A stretch of 15,747 bases of DNA, from the NCBI GenBank assembly GCA_021799945.1, contig JAJYZK010000020.1, positions 1-15,747 of the forward strand. The letters run 5' to 3'. This document shows, piece after piece, positions 13,125-15,747 of this stretch. A program made the position numbers and the translations under genes. The stretch comes from Acidobacteriota bacterium (GTDB lineage Bacteria > Acidobacteriota > Terriglobia > Terriglobales > Acidobacteriaceae). Below the pieces are notes generated by a model. It made no database searches. It saw nothing but the letters and a program-made list of their open reading frames with translations, and had not been told where the DNA came from. The first letter of the stretch is position 1. Each line of letters starts with the position of its first letter.

Positions 13125-14538
13125 TGGCGTTTTGTCCCATGGCCTTCTGTCCCAGCGCCGCCAGGAGCCTGTCTTCGTGCTCCGCCAGCGCCTGCCGCAC
13201 CCGCGCCGCCGCCGTTCCCCCGATTACGTCATGGCAGTTTACTGTGGCCTCGGGGGTGATGCTGGAAAAAAAATCGGCTTCGAATCCGGAATCGAACTGC
13301 CGCAACTCCTCCAGCGTCAACTCGTTCAATTCACGACGGCGTTCGATGCCGTAACGGACGGCCTGGCCGATCTTTTCGTGGGCTTTGCGAAAAGGAAGCC
13401 CCTTGTGCACCAGGTAAGTCGCGGCCGCCATGGCGTTCAAATACCCGGTCTCGCAGGCGGCGCGCATCCGCTCCCGGTTGAAACGAAGAGCCGCGGTAAA
13501 GGCCGCCAGAAGCTCCGCCAGGCGGAGGCTTTCCTCGGTCGCCGTGAAGAGCGGAATCTGCATCTCCTGCAGGTCTTTATTGTAGGCCAGGGGAAGACCT
13601 TTCAATAACATGGCCGCGGCCTGCGCCGCGCCCTCGATGCGCGCGGCCTTGGCCCGCGCCAGCTCGGCGAAGTCCGGATTCTTCTTCTGGGGCATGGCGC
13701 TGGAGCCGGTGGAGAAGGACTCCGGCAGATCCACAAAACCGAACTCGGCGGTGGCGAACAGGGTGATTTCTTCCGCGAAGCGGCTGGCGTGCAGGGCGAT
13801 GAGCGTGAGCGCGTGCAGAAACTCCAGAACAAAATCGCGGTCGCCGGTGGCGTCCATGCTGTTGGCGGTGGGGGCGCGAAAGCCCAGGTCGGCGGCGGCC
13901 AGGGCGCGGTCGAGGCGCAGCGTCGCTCCGGCCACCGCGCCCGAGCCCAGCGGGCAGCAGTTGAGCCGTGCGGCTCCATCGTTGAGACGGGCGATATCCC
14001 GGAGAAGCATCTCGCTGTAGGCCAGCAGCCAGTGCGCCACCAGCACCGGCTCGGCCCGCTGCAGGTGCGTGTAGGCGGGCATGGTGTCCTCTCCTGCGCG
14101 GGCCGCCTGCGCCGCCAGCGCCCGGGACCAGGCCGCCAGGCGCCCGGCCAGCAGGCCGCCCTGCTCCCGCACGTAGAGGCGCAGATCGGTCGCAATCTGC
14201 TCGTTGCGGCTGCGGCCGGTATGCAGCTTCAGGCCCGTATCGCCGATGCGGCTCTGAAGCTCCAGCTCGACGAAATGATGCACATCCTCGGCCTCCGCGC
14301 GATTCCAGATATCGGCGGGAGGCCGGGCCGCGAATTCGGCGGCGATGGAGTCCAGCGCGGAGAGGATGGCCTCCAGCTCCCGGCCGCTCAGGATGCCCGC
14401 CGCTGCGATCATGCGGGCGTGCGCCTTGCTGGCGGCAATCTCCTGCGGGAGCAGCCGCCAGTCGAAGGAAAGAGAGCGTTGCCATTGCTCAAAGTCGGGG
14501 TGCAGGGGTTCGCGGAAGCGGCCGGACCACATCTTCAC
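13099..14538 (-). CDS. argH: Argininosuccinate lyase
   Basis: 479 residues; the family is about 460. Splits argininosuccinate into arginine and fumarate, the last step of arginine synthesis; homotetramer in the cytoplasm. Visible: MWSGRF (3-8), TGRSRNEQIATDLRLY (107-122), THLQRAEPVLVAHW (157-170) with His158, DATGDRDFVLEF (229-240), and the mobile catalytic loop GSSAMPQKKNPD (278-289) with the catalytic serine at 279 or 280. The last 17 residues (GQKAMGQNAIGWNSGNS) are an extra tail that lies over the start of the acetyltransferase gene. The start is GTG at 14538 with AGAGG 7 nt upstream; ATG 14532 is also possible but would have a 13-nt spacing. It follows argF by 139 nt. Confidence 0.97.
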   Translation of the reverse strand: MKMWSGRFREPLHPDFEQWQRSLSFDWRLLPQEIAASKAHARMIAAAGILSGRELEAILSALDSIAAEFAARPPADIWNRAEAEDVHHFVELELQSRIGDTGLKLHTGRSRNEQIATDLRLYVREQGGLLAGRLAAWSRALAAQAARAGEDTMPAYTHLQRAEPVLVAHWLLAYSEMLLRDIARLNDGAARLNCCPLGSGAVAGATLRLDRALAAADLGFRAPTANSMDATGDRDFVLEFLHALTLIALHASRFAEEITLFATAEFGFVDLPESFSTGSSAMPQKKNPDFAELARAKAARIEGAAQAAAMLLKGLPLAYNKDLQEMQIPLFTATEESLRLAELLAAFTAALRFNRERMRAACETGYLNAMAAATYLVHKGLPFRKAHEKIGQAVRYGIERRRELNELTLEELRQFDSGFEADFFSSITPEATVNCHDVIGGTAAARVRQALAEHEDRLLAALGQKAMGQNAIGWNSGNS

Positions 14539-14637
14539 GCGGCCGCCTCTTTCTCCCGCGGCATGCGGGCGTGGGCGCCGGAGCAGGGGAGCGGGACATG
14601 GTTCGGCCGGGAAAGCCTCTGCGTGGAAGCGCCGCCG

Positions 14638-14672
14638 GCCTGTGGAAACAGAATCATAAGAACCCCACAGGC
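14638..14672 (-). terminator. Perfect 8-bp stem-loop just after argF
   Basis: On the transcript GCCTGTGG (14672-14665) pairs with CCACAGGC (14645-14638) across a 19-nt loop, beginning 5 nt after the argF stop. There is no U-tract, and argH follows on the same strand, so it may be a weak attenuating or mRNA-protecting hairpin rather than a full terminator. No SD or ORF of note lies in the rest of the 139-nt gap apart from the argH SD. Confidence 0.4.
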
Positions 14673-14677
14673 GCGCT

Positions 14678-15685
14678 TCAGCGCCGGCCTCCGAGCAGAA
14701 GGGCCATCAACGCCTTCTGCGCGTGCATGCGGTTCTCCGCCTGCTCGAAAACCATCGACTGCGGACCGTCGAAGACGGCGTCGGTCACCTCGGCGTTGCG
14801 ATGCGCGGGCAGGCAGTGCAGAAAAACCGCGTGCGTCGCGGCGCGAGCCATCAGCGCCTCGTTCACCTGGTAGGGCTTGAAAATGGGAGCGCGCTTGGTC
14901 GCCTCGTGCTCGAAGCCCATGCTGGTGCACACATCCGTGTAGATGGCGTCGGCTCCGGTGGCCGCGGCGGCGGCATCCTGGGTGAGCGTGACCGAGGCCG
15001 CGGTCTGTTCGGCGATGCGCCGCGCCTGCGCCGCCAGCTCCGGTTTCGGCCCATAGCCTTTGGGCGAGGCCGCGGTAAAATGCGCGCCCAGCAGAGCCGC
15101 GGTCAACATCAGCGAATGGCAGACGTTGTTGCCGTCCCCGACGTACACGAACTTCAATCCGCGGAGGTTGCCGAAGCGTTCCTCCAGCGTCATGAAATCG
15201 GCGAGAGCCTGGCAGGGATGCTCCTGATCGCTGAGAGCGTTGATCACCGGAACCCGGGCATGCTCGGCCATTTCGGTGATGGTCTCGTGGGCATATGTGC
15301 GCAGCACGATCAGGCTCACCCAGCGCTCCAGGTTGCGGGCGATGTCGGCCAGCGATTCGCGCTCGCCCAGCGGCGACTGGGTCTGGTCGACAAAGATGGC
15401 CGATCCGCCCATGGTGTTGATTCCCGCCTCGAAGGTCAGGCGGGTGCGCAGGGAGGCCTTCTCAAAGAACATCACCATCTGTTTGGCGTCGAGCGAATAG
15501 CGGTACTCCTTCGGCTTGGCTTTGATGTCGTGGGCCAGCTCCAGAATGGCCGCCATCTCCGCCGCCGAGAGATCGGCGATGGAGCAGAGATCGCGCCCGG
15601 CCAGCGATTCCGCCGGCGATAGCAGAGCGCTGACGGCGGCCTCCGGCGGCGTGTTGTTCTTCCATCCATAGGCGTTTCCCGCCAT
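14678..15685 (-). CDS. argF: Ornithine carbamoyltransferase
   Basis: 335 residues; the usual length is 300-335. Transfers the carbamoyl group from carbamoyl phosphate to ornithine, giving citrulline; cytoplasmic trimer. Visible: the carbamoyl-phosphate loop EKASLRTRLTFEAG (75-88), with Ser78-Leu-Arg-Thr-Arg82, HPCQALADF (156-164), VGDGNNVCHSLM (182-193), SMG loop DVCTSMG (251-257) and FLHCLPAHR (288-296). SLRTR and HCLPAHR with SMG make it OTCase, not aspartate carbamoyltransferase. DVCTSMG has Cys253 where Trp is more usual in the DVWxSMG loop. The start is ATG 15685, decided by GGAGG 5 nt upstream; the frame is open further upstream but only with weak starts. About 27 N-terminal residues precede the conserved part. 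argF leads the visible arginine cluster; genes further upstream lie outside the window. Confidence 0.96.
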   Translation of the reverse strand: MAGNAYGWKNNTPPEAAVSALLSPAESLAGRDLCSIADLSAAEMAAILELAHDIKAKPKEYRYSLDAKQMVMFFEKASLRTRLTFEAGINTMGGSAIFVDQTQSPLGERESLADIARNLERWVSLIVLRTYAHETITEMAEHARVPVINALSDQEHPCQALADFMTLEERFGNLRGLKFVYVGDGNNVCHSLMLTAALLGAHFTAASPKGYGPKPELAAQARRIAEQTAASVTLTQDAAAAATGADAIYTDVCTSMGFEHEATKRAPIFKPYQVNEALMARAATHAVFLHCLPAHRNAEVTDAVFDGPQSMVFEQAENRMHAQKALMALLLGGRR

Positions 15686-15690
15686 AGTTT

Positions 15691-15695
15691 CCTCC
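15691..15695 (-). promoter_or_regulatory. Shine-Dalgarno deciding the argF start
   Basis: GGAGG followed by AAACT and ATG (15685), a spacing of 5 nt, close to ideal. The alternative ATG at 15697 overlaps this site and has no SD of its own, so 15685 is preferred. Confidence 0.8.
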
Positions 15696-15747
15696 ATGTC
15701 GCGGGGCCGCGAGCCTTCGCTCCGTCCGCGGTCCAAGCCGCCAGTCA

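Overview
The window is a compact, GC-rich stretch of ordinary bacterial chromosome, with short intergenic gaps and several 4-nt ATGA gene overlaps. Menaquinone-type MenG, a short stand-alone N-acetylglutamate synthase, an intergenic repeat of the CTTCGCTxxGCTCAG type and the overall protein flavour suggest an Acidobacteriota member. That assignment is inference from recalled sequence style, not from a database search. There is no tRNA, rRNA, CRISPR array, transposase, integrase or phage gene. No gap exceeds about 215 nt; the largest are 6939-7151, 11028-11235, 2491-2643 and 14539-14677.

Left block (minus strand, 2490 to 1): aroB (3-dehydroquinate synthase), menG (menaquinone methyltransferase), osmC-like, and the N-terminus of a membrane-anchored protein cut by the window edge. 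aroB/menG and osmC/anchor protein each overlap by 4 nt, so this reads as one transcription unit. AroB acts early in the route to chorismate, the precursor of menaquinone that MenG finishes. A GC-rich hairpin between menG and osmC could cover the osmC ribosome binding site. Divergently, nadB (L-aspartate oxidase, NAD synthesis) and an uncharacterised multi-pass membrane protein form a plus-strand pair. The aroB-nadB gap carries three 11-bp tandem units.

Middle block (minus strand, 11027 to 5139): feoA-feoB (ferrous iron uptake, 4-nt overlap), then two different ABC-F ATPases, one YbiT-like and one Uup-like. The Uup-like gene must start at a non-ATG codon (TTG) and ends 14 nt inside the convergent membrane-protein gene. 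The gap between the ABC-F genes holds a dispersed-repeat fragment and a stem-loop. feoB contains a perfect palindrome in its linker, resembling a dispersed palindromic repeat carried in frame.

Right block: divergent from feoA are a 106-aa conserved protein of unknown function and a short-chain dehydrogenase (plus strand). Convergent to them is a minus-strand arginine cluster, argF - argH - short argA. The N-acetyltransferase gene overlaps the end of argH by 26 nt, an unfused counterpart of the ArgH-ArgA fusions known in some marine gamma-proteobacteria. N-acetylglutamate synthase opens the pathway, while ArgF and ArgH are late steps, so feedback entry point and output are co-expressed.

I see no new multi-gene defence or mobile system. 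The items most worth a second look are the argH/argA overlap, the palindrome inside feoB, the tandem 11-bp units, the SD-covering hairpin, and the two uncharacterised proteins (4349-5152 and 11236-11556).
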